Assembly: GCA_016713365.1 (NCBI GenBank)
Contig: JADJPG010000005.1
Span: 62,001-126,000, forward strand
DNA from: Verrucomicrobiota bacterium
GTDB lineage: Bacteria; Verrucomicrobiota; Verrucomicrobiia; Limisphaerales; JADJPG01
Direction: 5' to 3'
Length of the DNA stretch: 64,000 nt
The notes under the pieces were generated by a model that saw only the letters and a list, made by a program, of their open reading frames with translations, did no database searches and was not told the origin of the DNA. Numbering within the stretch: position 1 is the first letter of the stretch; each line of letters opens with the position of its first letter. The position numbers and the translations under genes are program-made. Below, piece after piece: positions 37,471 through 47,918 of this stretch.

Positions 37471-38235
37471 ATGAAAGCTGTCATTCTCGCCGCCGGCAAA
37501 GGCACCCGCATGAAGGAACTCACCAACGAGATTCCGAAGCCCATGCTGCGCGTCCACGGCAAACCGATCCTCGAACACATTCTCAGTGGACTGCTCTCCG
37601 CCGGCATTCGCGAAGTGTTCATCGTCACCGGCTACAAGGCCGAGGTGATCGAGAACCATTTCGGCGACGGCTCGAAATGGAACGCACGCATCGCCTACGG
37701 TCGGCAACTAGTGCAGGACGGCACCGGCAAGGCGCCCGAACTCGCGAAGGAGTTCGTTGGCTCGGACAACTTCCTACTCACCTATGGCGATATCCTCGTG
37801 AAGCCCGAGACGTATTCGCAGATGGTGACGCGTTTCGGCGAAGGCAATTTCGGCGGTGTCATCACTGTGACCGGCAGCCAGGATGTCACCCAGGGCGGAC
37901 TCAACTTCTTCGATTCGCGGTTCTGCCTCACCAAACTCGTCGAGAAACCGAGCAAGGAACAGATTGAACAGTTGCGTCAGGAAGGCTGGCTGAAGCCCGG
38001 CGACACCGCTTGGTACAACGCTGGCATCTACATCTTCCGGCCGGTGGTGTTTGAGTTCACGGCGAAGCTCCAGAAATCTCCGCGCGGCGAATACGAACTG
38101 ACCGACGCCGTCAACGCCCTCGTCGCCGCAGGCCACGCGATGGCGGGCATGGAGATTCCCGGTCGCTGGGTGGATGTGAGGGATCCCGGCGTGCTCGCGG
38201 AGTTGGAGAAGGAATCCGCAGCCAGTAATCAGTGA
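37471..38235 (+). CDS. Sugar-phosphate nucleotidyltransferase
   Basis: The 254-residue product has the NTP-transferase signature ILAAGKGTRMKELTNEIPKPMLRVHGKPI and the metal/sugar-binding FLLTYGDIL (the usual GD pair). WYNAGIYIFRP and a late EIPGRWVDVRDP complete the family pattern. It resembles the glucose-1-phosphate cytidylyl/uridylyltransferase and MurNAc-1-phosphate uridylyltransferase group. The exact nucleotide and sugar are not clear. No sugar-modifying gene is adjacent. Confidence 0.8.
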   Translation: MKAVILAAGKGTRMKELTNEIPKPMLRVHGKPILEHILSGLLSAGIREVFIVTGYKAEVIENHFGDGSKWNARIAYGRQLVQDGTGKAPELAKEFVGSDNFLLTYGDILVKPETYSQMVTRFGEGNFGGVITVTGSQDVTQGGLNFFDSRFCLTKLVEKPSKEQIEQLRQEGWLKPGDTAWYNAGIYIFRPVVFEFTAKLQKSPRGEYELTDAVNALVAAGHAMAGMEIPGRWVDVRDPGVLAELEKESAASNQ

Positions 38236-38287
38236 AACAGTGAACAGTCATTCAGTGACCTCCGGCTTGAACGCCTTCACTGATTAC
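38225..38287. repeat. Inverted repeat between convergent genes, possible bidirectional terminator
   Basis: A perfect 12-base inverted repeat (38225-38236 with 38276-38287) spans the 3' ends of the nucleotidyltransferase and maf genes, which converge here. The 39-base loop holds partial CAGTGA repeats. There is no T run on either side, so a terminator role is only a possibility. Confidence 0.4.
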
Positions 38288-38886
38288 CCTTCTTCAGCCC
38301 GCATCCGCTCAAGCTCCACCTTCAACCGCTCCACCGGCAGGCCCACCACATTGCTATAGGAGCCTTTGAAGTTCTTCACGATCAAATCCCCTTCGTTCTG
38401 GATGGCGTAGCTGCCGGCTTTGTCGAACGGATGAATCTTCGCGAGGTAACGACGGATTTGCCCGAGGTGCAGTTTCTTGAAAGTGACCGACGTGTTCACC
38501 GCAAACAACCGCTGCCGATACGGCCGCAGTTGCAGCAAGCACACGCCGGTGATGACGAGATGCGTCCGGCCCTGCAGTTTCGCGAGCATCCGTTCGGCGT
38601 CCGCCATGTCGACCGGCTTCGCGAACTGCTCCGTCCCGAGGCTCACCACTGTGTCCGCGCCGAGCACCAGCATGTCCGGATGCTTCTTCGCCACGGCGCG
38701 CGCCTTGCGATACGCGTTAATCTCCGCCGTCTCCACCGGGCTGAGATGCTCAGGCGCGACTTCGTGAATATCCGCCTTCACCACCGTGAACGGCACGCCC
38801 ATCTCGCCCAGCAGCTCCGATCGACGCGGTGACGCCGACGCGAGAATCAGCGTCGGCAACTTGGCCTGGTTCAATGGCGCATCCAT
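38284..38886 (-). CDS. maf: Maf-family nucleoside triphosphate pyrophosphatase
   Basis: The 200-residue product has the Maf signature LILASASPRRSELL at about residues 13-26, the catalytic region LVLGADTVVSL (about 74-84), and DKAGSYAIQNEG followed by YSNVVGLPVERL near the end. Maf proteins hydrolyse dTTP/UTP or modified nucleotides and were first linked to septum formation. The dTTP or m7GTP specificity cannot be set from the sequence alone. Length is normal. Confidence 0.92.
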   Translation of the reverse strand: MDAPLNQAKLPTLILASASPRRSELLGEMGVPFTVVKADIHEVAPEHLSPVETAEINAYRKARAVAKKHPDMLVLGADTVVSLGTEQFAKPVDMADAERMLAKLQGRTHLVITGVCLLQLRPYRQRLFAVNTSVTFKKLHLGQIRRYLAKIHPFDKAGSYAIQNEGDLIVKNFKGSYSNVVGLPVERLKVELERMRAEEG

Positions 38887-38910
38887 GCAGCACCTACAGT
38901 TGGTGCCAGC

Positions 38911-39486
38911 TCAAGCGGGCTGGCTGGTTGGGTTTAACGCAGCAAAAAACTGGTTCAGCTTGTGATCGAACGCCTGCTGGTCGAGCACCGGCTGCGCGCC
39001 CGTGGTGACAACATCCTTCTCCAGCTCGACCCACGACTTGCAGCCGCCGTAGGCAGGCGACATCGGCAGTTCAATCGTCAGCGGCAGCCGATGCACGCGC
39101 ACCGCGATGGCGAAGATGTTTTTCGCGCGGCCCCAGTCGAAGCGATCCTCGATGACTTCATTCTTCCAACAATGCTGTCCGCGCAATCCTTCCGCGCTCG
39201 ACAGCGAATCAACCTGCCGCCACGCCACCGCCTCGGCGAAGTATTCGATCCGGAGGATTTCGGGCGAAGGCAGGCCGGGCGCAATCTGGTCGTAGCGGGC
39301 TTGCGCCTCGGGCGTCACCGATTCCCGCTGCTGGTGATACAACGTCGGGAAGAGCAGGAACTGCGGGTGCTCCATTTGAAAGCCTTCCCGGCCCTCACTG
39401 ATGCCGCCCTTGCGCAGAATGATGATCTGTTCCCCACGACCGAGAGCGTCCACGATGATCGCCCATTCTTTGAAAGCTGTCCGCAT
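38911..39486 (-). CDS. DUF1802-family protein
   Basis: The start at 39486 (MRTAFKEWAIIVDALGRGEQ) gives 191 residues and matches the usual DUF1802 beginning; the open frame extending to 39993 is in another gene's shadow. Conserved features are IILRKGGISE, FLLFPTLYHQQ and a C-terminal CKSWVELE. The protein is soluble and its function is unknown. Twenty-four bases separate it from maf, so the two may be co-transcribed, with DUF1802 first. Confidence 0.8.
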   Translation of the reverse strand: MRTAFKEWAIIVDALGRGEQIIILRKGGISEGREGFQMEHPQFLLFPTLYHQQRESVTPEAQARYDQIAPGLPSPEILRIEYFAEAVAWRQVDSLSSAEGLRGQHCWKNEVIEDRFDWGRAKNIFAIAVRVHRLPLTIELPMSPAYGGCKSWVELEKDVVTTGAQPVLDQQAFDHKLNQFFAALNPTSQPA

Positions 39487-39646
39487 GTCTGAATGGTAAT
39501 CAGCTCCCGCCGAAAATGGCAACCAACCCATCGCATCAAGTTCCTGACGGCTGGAGGCAAGGAATGTCCGAAACGCGCAAAGCGGTTGAATCGAGCGTTG
39601 AAGCGGTGACGTCCAAGGTGGTATCAAAATCACGACACCCTTCGCT

Positions 39647-42346
39647 GTGAACATTGCGCCGATCAACTCGCGTCGTTGGTTGCGCGCCCGCCTGCTGGGT
39701 GCGCTGATTTGGATCGGCTTCGTCGGCAGCATTGCGGCCACGCCCGCGAACAAGGCCGCGCTGGAGAAGGAGTTCGATCGCTTCCTCGCCAAGAGTCTCG
39801 CCAGTTGCACCACATGCCATCTGCCGAGCGACAAGAAGGCTCCGGAGTCACTCGACGAATTTCCGCACAACCCATTCGGCGCCCGCCTCCGCGCCGTCGC
39901 GAAGGACGCCGCCAATCCGAGCTCGAAGCGCGATCTGTCCGCGCGTCTACGCCTGATCGCCCGCGAAGATACCGACGGCGACGGCGTGGACAATGAAACC
40001 GAACTGTTGCTCGGTCATCAGCCGGGGAACGCGAAGGATGTTCCAAGCAAAGCCGATCTCCAGAATGCGAAGCGAGTGCGGAAGGAGTTCGCCGAGTTCC
40101 TCAACTCTTATCGCTGGCAACCCTTCGCGCCCGTTCAACGTCCGTCCGTGCCGAAATCGAAAGACTCCCGCTGGGCGAAGAATCCCATCGACGCCTTCCT
40201 CGCCGCCGAACGCAACGCGCGCCAACTCGCGCCGCGGCCCGAGGCATCGAAGGAAGTTTTACTGCGCCGCGTGTATCTCGATCTGATCGGACTCTCGCCG
40301 ACACCGGAGGAGCAACGCGCCTTCGCTGCCGATACCTCGCGCCATGCGTACGAGAAAGTCGTTGATCGGCTGCTCGACGATCCGCGTCACGGTGAACGCT
40401 GGGGGCGGCACTGGATGGACATCTGGCGCTACAGCGACTGGGCCGGATGGAGCGGCGGCAACCAGATCCGCGACAGCCAGCCGCACATCTGGCGCTGGCG
40501 CGATTGGATTGTCGAATCGCTCAACGCCGACAAGAGCTACGACCGGATGATTCTCGAAATGCTCGCGGCCGATGAGTTCGCGCCGACGGACACGAATGCG
40601 CTCCGCGCCACCGGTTATCTCGTGCGCAATTACAAGATGCTCAGCCGCGAACAGTGGATGGAAGACACGGTGAAACACACCGCGCAGGCGTTCCTCGGCC
40701 TCACGATGGGTTGCGCAAAGTGCCACGACCACATGACCGATCCCGTATCGCAGGCCGAGTATTATCAGTTCCGCGCCATCTTCGATCCGCATCACGTCCG
40801 GACCGACAAGCTCCCCGGCCAGCTCGACACCGCGAAGGACGGGCTCGTGCGCGCCTTCGACACCGAAACGAACGCGCAGACTTATTTCCTCGTCCGCGGC
40901 GATGAACGGCATCCGGACACCAATCGCGTGATGGCGCCCGCCGTTCCCTCCGCGTTGGGCGGACAGCTCAAATTCGCGTCCGTGAAACTTCCGCGCGATG
41001 CCGCATCGCCGGACCGCCGAGAGTTTGTCATCCGCGACACACTCGCCGCCAGCGAAGCCGCTCTTCGCGACGCGCGCACCGCCCTCACCAAGCAAGACTC
41101 CAAGGCCACGCCGGAGAAACAGAAGGAAGCGGAGTTGAACGTCGCTCTCGCCGAAGCGAAACACGCGGCGCTCGCCGCCGCGTTGAAGGTCGAAGAACTC
41201 GACGACGCAGCGCGAAAGGATTCTGCCGAACGCACCGGCGCCGCTCTCGCTGCCGCGCAGCAACAACGTCGTGTCGCCTCACTGGAAGCTGAGTTGAAGC
41301 TGCATTCCACGCAGCTCGCGGAAGCGGCGACCCAGCGCAAGGTCAACGAACTGACCCAGTCCACCAACAGCGCCGCACTGGCGAAAGATTTGGAGAAAGC
41401 CAACAAGGAACTCGACGCTGCGAAGAAAAAGACCGCCGACGCCGAGAAGGCGTTTGCAGAGGCGAAGAAGAAAACCGCGTCCGTCACCGTCGCCGACTAC
41501 AAACCGCGCGCGCTCGCCACGTTTCCCGCGACCAGCAGTGGTCGCCGCCTCGCCCTCGCGAAGTGGATGACCGATCGCAAGAATCCTCTCACCGCGCGCG
41601 TGGCGATGAATCATCTTTGGGCGCGCCACTTTGGGCGCGGCATCGTGCCAACGCCGTCAGATTTCGGTCGCGCCGGACGTCCACCGTCGCATCCACAACT
41701 GCTCGACTGGCTGGCGGCGGAGTTCATGGCGCGCGATTGGAGCATGAAGGCGATGCACCGGCTCATCGTCACGAGCCAGACCTATCGCATCGCTTCCACG
41801 CCGGACGAGGCGAACGCGCAGATCGATCCGGACAATGTCTATCTGTGGCGCATGAATTCTCGTCGCATCGAGGCCGAGTTGGTGCGCGACAACCTGCTTC
41901 ACGTCTCCGGCTCTCTGGATGCAACGATGGGCGGACCGGAGATTGATCATCAGCAAGGGCTCACCGCCAAGCGCCGCAGTCTGTACCTTCGCTTCGCCGC
42001 GGAAAAGGAAGTGGAGTTCCTGAAAATCTTCGACGGCCCGGCGGTGACCGAGTGTTACTTGCGCCATCCGACTGTCGTGCCGCAACAAGCGCTCGCCCTG
42101 GCCAACAGCGAACTGACCCTCCGCGAAGCACGACGCCTGGCAGGAACCTTCGCCGACATCCCCAGCGCGGAACGTTTCGTGAACGATGCCTTCCAGCGCG
42201 TGCTCGCCCGTCGACCTTCGCCCAAGGAAATCGCAACGTGCCTCGAGTTTCTCAGCACGCAGGAGAAGGAATTCTCGACTGAGCGGGCGCGCGAAAACCT
42301 CGTGCTCGTGCTGTTCAATCACAACGATTTCGTCACCGTCCGTTGA
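39647..42346 (+). CDS. DUF1549/DUF1553 protein with cytochrome c-type haem motifs
   Basis: The 899-residue product has a signal peptide (about residues 10-32) and a CTTCH haem-binding site at residues 54-58. A DUF1549 domain follows (NPIDAFLAAERNA, VYLDLIGLSPTPEE, HGERWGRHWMDIWRYSD), with MGCAKCHDH near 355. A long coiled coil spans about 465-618 (Ala/Lys/Glu-rich). The C-terminal DUF1553 domain contains PLTARVAMNHLWARHFGRGIV. Such proteins are abundant in planctomycetes and Verrucomicrobia and pair with DUF1501 partners. They are thought to act in the periplasm on complex substrates, but the reaction is unknown. The partner starts six bases downstream. Confidence 0.92.
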   Translation: MNIAPINSRRWLRARLLGALIWIGFVGSIAATPANKAALEKEFDRFLAKSLASCTTCHLPSDKKAPESLDEFPHNPFGARLRAVAKDAANPSSKRDLSARLRLIAREDTDGDGVDNETELLLGHQPGNAKDVPSKADLQNAKRVRKEFAEFLNSYRWQPFAPVQRPSVPKSKDSRWAKNPIDAFLAAERNARQLAPRPEASKEVLLRRVYLDLIGLSPTPEEQRAFAADTSRHAYEKVVDRLLDDPRHGERWGRHWMDIWRYSDWAGWSGGNQIRDSQPHIWRWRDWIVESLNADKSYDRMILEMLAADEFAPTDTNALRATGYLVRNYKMLSREQWMEDTVKHTAQAFLGLTMGCAKCHDHMTDPVSQAEYYQFRAIFDPHHVRTDKLPGQLDTAKDGLVRAFDTETNAQTYFLVRGDERHPDTNRVMAPAVPSALGGQLKFASVKLPRDAASPDRREFVIRDTLAASEAALRDARTALTKQDSKATPEKQKEAELNVALAEAKHAALAAALKVEELDDAARKDSAERTGAALAAAQQQRRVASLEAELKLHSTQLAEAATQRKVNELTQSTNSAALAKDLEKANKELDAAKKKTADAEKAFAEAKKKTASVTVADYKPRALATFPATSSGRRLALAKWMTDRKNPLTARVAMNHLWARHFGRGIVPTPSDFGRAGRPPSHPQLLDWLAAEFMARDWSMKAMHRLIVTSQTYRIASTPDEANAQIDPDNVYLWRMNSRRIEAELVRDNLLHVSGSLDATMGGPEIDHQQGLTAKRRSLYLRFAAEKEVEFLKIFDGPAVTECYLRHPTVVPQQALALANSELTLREARRLAGTFADIPSAERFVNDAFQRVLARRPSPKEIATCLEFLSTQEKEFSTERARENLVLVLFNHNDFVTVR

Positions 42347-42352
42347 CTCGCC

Positions 42353-43822
42353 ATGAAGCCCAACTCTCATTCCCCCTGCCCCGGCGTCACGCGCCGCTCG
42401 TTCCTGCTCGACACCAGCATGGGTTTCACCGGGCTGGCTTTGTCCGCAATGCTTTTTCGCGACGGCATCGCAAGCGCGTCGCCCGTGAATGCATGGCATC
42501 CGCCGGACGGACAGCCGCATTTCGCGCCGCGGGCGAAGTCGGTGATTTGGATTTTCCTCTGCGGCGGCGTGAGCCATCTCGAAAGCTTCGACGTGAAGCC
42601 GGAGCTGAACAAATACGCCGGCAAATCGATCGCCGACACGCCATACAAGGGTGTGCTTGCGACGGAAGGCAAGGACATCGTCGGCGGAAATCCGAACCAC
42701 GGAAACCGCAAGGTCATCATGCCGCTCCAGACCGGTTACAAGACCTACGGTCAGTGCGGGCTCGTGGTGGGCGACTGGTTTCAACACATCGGCCAGTGCG
42801 CGGATGATCTCGCCGTGGTGCGTTCGCTCTGGACGATTCACAACGATCACGGCGCGCAGCTCACCTGGCAGACGGGACGTCATCCACGCGAACTGGAGCA
42901 TCCGACGCTCGGCTCCTGGGTCACTTACGGCCTCGGCACGATGAACGAGAATCTTCCCGAATACGTCGTGCTCGGCGTGCCGACGGGCGATTGCTGCGGC
43001 GGCGCGTTCACTCACGGCGCGGCGTATCTCGGCCCGGAGCACGGCGGCGTGCGCCTGAACGTCGACGCGAAGAAGCCGCTGCCGTTCATCAAGCCGCCCG
43101 CGGATCGCACCACAGCCGAGCAACTGGAAAACCTCAGCCTGCTCGGAAAGCTCAATCACCTCGCCGGCATCGATTATCCGGACGACCAAAATCTCCGCGC
43201 GCGCATCAAGTCCTACGAGCTCGCGTTCCAGATGCAGACGTCGATTCCGGAAACGCTCCAGTTCGAACGCGAATCCGACGCGACACGCGCGCTATATGGC
43301 ATCGACAAGGCGGAAACCAAAACCTTCGGCGAACAATGTCTGGCCGCGCGGCGACTGATTGAACGCGGCGTTCGCTTCGTGCAGATCTTCCACGGCGGCG
43401 GTGGCGGCGGCGATTGGGACGCGCATTCCGAGATCAAAGCGAACCACACCAAGCTCTCCACGCAGGTGGATCAGCCCATCGCGGGGTTGCTGCACGACCT
43501 GAAACAGCGCGGCATGCTGGAGGATACGCTCGTGGTCTTTGGCACGGAGTTCGGTCGCTCACCCGGCGCAGAAGGCAGCGGTCGCGATCATCATCCGCAA
43601 GGCTTCTGCGCGTGGCTCGCCGGTGCGGGTGTGAAAGGCGGCGTCCAACACGGCGTTACCGATGAACTCGGCTTCCACGCCGTCGAGGATCGCCATTATG
43701 TCACGGACATTCACGCGACGGTCTTGCACTGTCTCGGACTCGACTCGCGTCGCCTCGAAGTTCCCGGCCGCAAGCGTCTTGATCGCGATCACGGCGAAGT
43801 CATCCGGCAGATCCTCGCCTGA
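42353..43822 (+). CDS. DUF1501 (sulfatase-like fold) Tat-exported protein
   Basis: The 489-residue product begins with a Tat-type signal (VTRRSFLLDTSMGFTGLAL). It has the DUF1501 pattern: KSVIWIFLCGGVSHLESFDVKPELN near the N-terminus, ADDLAVVRSLWTIHNDHG in the middle, and DTLVVFGTEFGRSPGAEGSGRDHHPQGF toward the end, with metal-binding His/Asp as in alkaline phosphatase-superfamily proteins. It is six bases from the DUF1549/1553 gene, the standard partner pair. Substrate unknown. Confidence 0.92.
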   Translation: MKPNSHSPCPGVTRRSFLLDTSMGFTGLALSAMLFRDGIASASPVNAWHPPDGQPHFAPRAKSVIWIFLCGGVSHLESFDVKPELNKYAGKSIADTPYKGVLATEGKDIVGGNPNHGNRKVIMPLQTGYKTYGQCGLVVGDWFQHIGQCADDLAVVRSLWTIHNDHGAQLTWQTGRHPRELEHPTLGSWVTYGLGTMNENLPEYVVLGVPTGDCCGGAFTHGAAYLGPEHGGVRLNVDAKKPLPFIKPPADRTTAEQLENLSLLGKLNHLAGIDYPDDQNLRARIKSYELAFQMQTSIPETLQFERESDATRALYGIDKAETKTFGEQCLAARRLIERGVRFVQIFHGGGGGGDWDAHSEIKANHTKLSTQVDQPIAGLLHDLKQRGMLEDTLVVFGTEFGRSPGAEGSGRDHHPQGFCAWLAGAGVKGGVQHGVTDELGFHAVEDRHYVTDIHATVLHCLGLDSRRLEVPGRKRLDRDHGEVIRQILA

Positions 43823-43834
43823 AGGGAAATGAAA

Positions 43835-43866
43835 ACGGCGGCTGACATCAATGCCAGCCGCCATTT
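43835..43866 (+). terminator. Hairpin after the DUF1549-DUF1501 pair, probable terminator
   Basis: A perfect eight-base stem (43837-43844 with 43855-43862) with a ten-base loop lies 15 bases after the DUF1501 stop. Only three T residues follow, so termination may be weak or factor-assisted. Confidence 0.55.
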
Positions 43867-43936
43867 CGTGAAATCACCTTCCCTCAGTCGACGTTGCTCG
43901 TCCGATAAGAGCCCCCCGCGGACGAAAGCCGATCAA

Positions 43937-44581
43937 CTATGGACTTGGCGTTCGAAGCACAGGCTGGAATTGCTTCAGCCTCGCGTAGGCCCGCCGAAAG
44001 CTCGGGGACGAAGACTCCGCTCGGCTTGCCTTCCAGCGAGTGCTCAGAAACTCTCCCAGTCGACCGTTGTAATCCGGCCCGATAGTCCGGAGATCGCCCG
44101 GGCGCGGAACTAGATCATCGCGTAAGTCGCGCCTCCGAGACCTACGGGCTAATTCAAGCAACTGCCGTTTGGGATCTGGCAGCGCGTCCGGTTGCGTCGG
44201 CACATGATGCAAAGCGATGCCAAGGAACTCCGCGAATGCTTCGCGGTCCGCCATCACCCATGATTCACATTCACGAACAGCAACTCGGAAGATGAGGTTG
44301 TGCTGACGTCGCTTCGAATAGTTTGCGAAGTCACACCGAAACCAATCCTCAATCAAACTTGGCACACAAGGGCAGTTGTCTAAATCTGCCATCACGAGAT
44401 GCGCAGAACCGCGTGCAGCACACTCGAATGCTGGAAGCATCTTCTTTAGGTATCCATTGCCCTGCCGGCCATAAACAACTCCAATGAGAAAAGGTCTTCC
44501 TGTCTGTCCAAGCGTCACCCGCAGTAGATGTTCGCTGAGTTCGTCTTCGACCGCCAGATTGATGAGAATATCGAACGCCAT
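43937..44581 (-). CDS. DUF4276-family protein (TOPRIM-like nuclease partner)
   Basis: The 214-residue product has an N-terminal Glu cluster (LINLAVEDELSEHLL), a DxD-type motif in HLVMADLDNCPC (about residue 67) and AVRECESWVMADREAF (about 103-118). The last is the hallmark Glu-Trp-Ala-Asp pattern of DUF4276 and RloB-like TOPRIM proteins. These residues could bind metal. It follows the ATPase gene by four bases, so the two are translated together. ATPase plus DUF4276 pairs are widespread in putative defence islands; nuclease activity is inferred, not seen. Confidence 0.75.
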   Translation of the reverse strand: MAFDILINLAVEDELSEHLLRVTLGQTGRPFLIGVVYGRQGNGYLKKMLPAFECAARGSAHLVMADLDNCPCVPSLIEDWFRCDFANYSKRRQHNLIFRVAVRECESWVMADREAFAEFLGIALHHVPTQPDALPDPKRQLLELARRSRRRDLRDDLVPRPGDLRTIGPDYNGRLGEFLSTRWKASRAESSSPSFRRAYARLKQFQPVLRTPSP

Positions 44582-44585
44582 GTCC

Positions 44586-45753
44586 TCAATTCAGTTGCAA
44601 CAACAACTGATTGGCGTCTCGCGCTTCCGTGCGTGGCATCACCGCGTCTGCAATGCTCATGCCACCTTGGAGCAATGCAGCGACTTCTTCATCGTCGGAT
44701 GCAGGGACAATGGCAGTGCTGCCATCGGGTGCAGGATGCAGGACGAGCACTTCGCTGGCTTCAACACTGCGCGGACGCAATAAATCACCACTGTGGGTAC
44801 TGACGATAACCTGGCGTTTGCCCGATTTGGTCTTCTGCAATCGATGAACCAACGGAGCCAGTTGCCGCACGATGCCCGTGTGTAACGACAGCTCCGGCTC
44901 CTCCAGTAAGAGCAACGAATCGCCGGAGAGTAAGGACCAAAGCAATCCAATCAAGCGGAGGGTTCCATCTGAAAATTGATCTTCTTGCTGGTTGCTAGGA
45001 TCCTCGCCAGTGGTGAAACTTGACCTGCAAATGGGGCACACCTGTTACCGCATCCGGGCGATAAACCAGCTCTCCGAATTGTGGTACCACAGCCTGAAGA
45101 GCACGTTGAATTTTCGCTAGCCGGGACTGGCGTACCTTTACAGTCGCTTTCGCCACGCTCTCCAAGAAGTCCATCCCAAACGGATCGCCCGCCAACTTTT
45201 TGCCGCGAAAGGCATCGGGGTACTTTAGGAGCTGAGGGACCAAATGGAGATACTGGAATTGTTGGAAGAAATCGGCGATTGGGCGAAAGGGCTCGTTGGT
45301 GTTCAGTTGTTCCAAGAAAGTCTGAGTGCGGCGCTTGGGGTCTGCTAAATCACCCTCGTCAGGTCGACTTACAAAGGGTTTCGCCTCGCCGTTACGCCAG
45401 ACCTGTTCATGAATCAGATAGGGTTCGCGCGTCCCCCGCTGCTCCAGTTTAATCCCGATGGAATATCTCCAGCGAAACCTATCCTCGCCGGGTGATTTAA
45501 GTTCCACCATGATGCCAATGTCCGTTTCCTTGCGCGCAGAGAGGCAGCGTATCTTCGGCACTCCGCCTCGTTGGTTCAGCGCCTCCTGCAAACCTCCGCG
45601 AGGAAGCGCGATGTCTCGAAGGAACTTAAAGGCATCGAGAAAGTTCGATTTGCCTGCGGCATTCGGGCCGACGATGAACATCCGTTCCTGCAAAGCAACG
45701 TCAACGGACTCGAAGTTCCGCCAGTTCTTCAGTTGAATGCGCGATATTATCAT
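44586..45753 (-). CDS. AAA/ABC-type ATPase of the RecF/OLD-like (AAA_21) kind (frameshifted)
   Basis: Joined, the two frames give about 388 residues. The first frame (from 45753) starts MIISRIQLKNWRNF with Walker A IVGPNAAGKSNFLDAF. The second (to 44586) has the signature QFSDGTLRLIGLLW, Walker B SLLLLEEPELSLH and the switch VIVSTHSGDLL. The break lies near 44998-45003: VKFHHWR must continue to EDPSNQQ, which needs one more base. Together with the DUF4276 partner it resembles ATPase-nuclease modules such as PARIS, Septu or AbiL-like systems, without matching one that I can name. If the shift is real the system is dead. Confidence 0.8.
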
Positions 45754-45833
45754 GAGCTTTCAGCATGTCTTTCGACCGCTGTCTGACAAGGTATCGCTCG
45801 GTCCGATAGGGGCAATAACGATTCTCCGTCAGC

Positions 45834-47102
<1,269 letters not shown>

Positions 47103-47240
47103 GTCGTGATGCGTAACGAGTAATCGTGATACGTAATTGTTTGTCCGTGAAAACGAGGGCGGCAGTCTAGGACCAGCCGGAGAAGCCCAGCAAGTGTCTT
47201 CTGGCCCGAACGCCATCAGTGATTCGCGTCTGCAGACCGT

Positions 47241-47780
47241 TTACTCCCACACGCATTCGTAAATCTCCTCCAACCCGTCCTCCTCATCGATGTGCGAACC
47301 AATCTTGCGGAACCCAAACTTCGCTGCGAGCGCGCGCGACGGCAGATTCTCCGGTGAAATCGATACGACGAAACGCCGGATGCCGTGTTCCTTTCGCGCC
47401 CAGTTCATGAGTGCCCCAGCTGCTTCATAGGCGAAACCCTGTCGGCGATGCTGCTCGAACACGGTGTAACCAAACTCAATTCCTCCCGGAGACAGCTCGC
47501 GCAAGTATTCCGGATCCCGCCCGGTGTGGAAACCGATGTGGCCAATCAAAAAGCCGGTGTCGCGCAACACAATCCCACGCACCAGCCAGCCGAGCAGCAA
47601 AGGGTCCCCCTCAAGTTGCGCAAGCCGGTGTTCGTAAGTTCCCGGATGATCCGGCCAATCCGCCGGCAGCTTCGCCCCCAAAAGTCGCTCCGCCTCCACC
47701 AAGTTGCCCGCCAGCGAAGCCCGCAGGAACTCGGTACTTAACGGCACCAGCTCCAGTCGTACGGTTTGAATAATCGTCAT
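47241..47780 (-). CDS. GNAT-family N-acetyltransferase (RimJ/RimL-like)
   Basis: The 179-residue product has GNAT motif A, EFGYTVFEQHRRQGFAYEAAGALMNWA (the acetyl-CoA pyrophosphate loop RRQGFA), and SISPENLPSRALAAKFGFRKIG (motif B), typical of RimJ/RimL-type acetyltransferases. Substrate unknown; such enzymes often acetylate protein N-termini, amino acids or small amines. It is separated from its neighbours, so it is probably monocistronic. Confidence 0.85.
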   Translation of the reverse strand: MTIIQTVRLELVPLSTEFLRASLAGNLVEAERLLGAKLPADWPDHPGTYEHRLAQLEGDPLLLGWLVRGIVLRDTGFLIGHIGFHTGRDPEYLRELSPGGIEFGYTVFEQHRRQGFAYEAAGALMNWARKEHGIRRFVVSISPENLPSRALAAKFGFRKIGSHIDEEDGLEEIYECVWE

Positions 47781-47865
47781 GTTGGTGCTCGAAACCGATT
47801 GCCGTGTCCGTCCCTCACGATCGCCATCTACCAGCCACCATCCTCCTCAGGAGAACATCGCCGAA

Positions 47866-47903
47866 ACAAAAACCGCCGCGCCCGCTGGAAGCGAACGCGG
47901 CGG
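47866..47903 (-). terminator. Intrinsic terminator of the secreted paralogue gene
   Basis: On the minus strand an eight-base perfect stem CCGCCGCG/CGCGGCGG (47896-47903 with 47873-47880) with a 15-base loop is followed by a T5 run (47872 to 47868). It lies 16 bases after the stop of the gene at 47919. Confidence 0.8.
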
Positions 47904-47918
47904 ATTGAAACTCTACGA

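Noticed and set aside
41657..43189. 510-codon minus-strand frame opposite DUF1549/DUF1501 genes
   Set aside because: Spans two well-supported genes, crosses their boundary and shows shadow composition.
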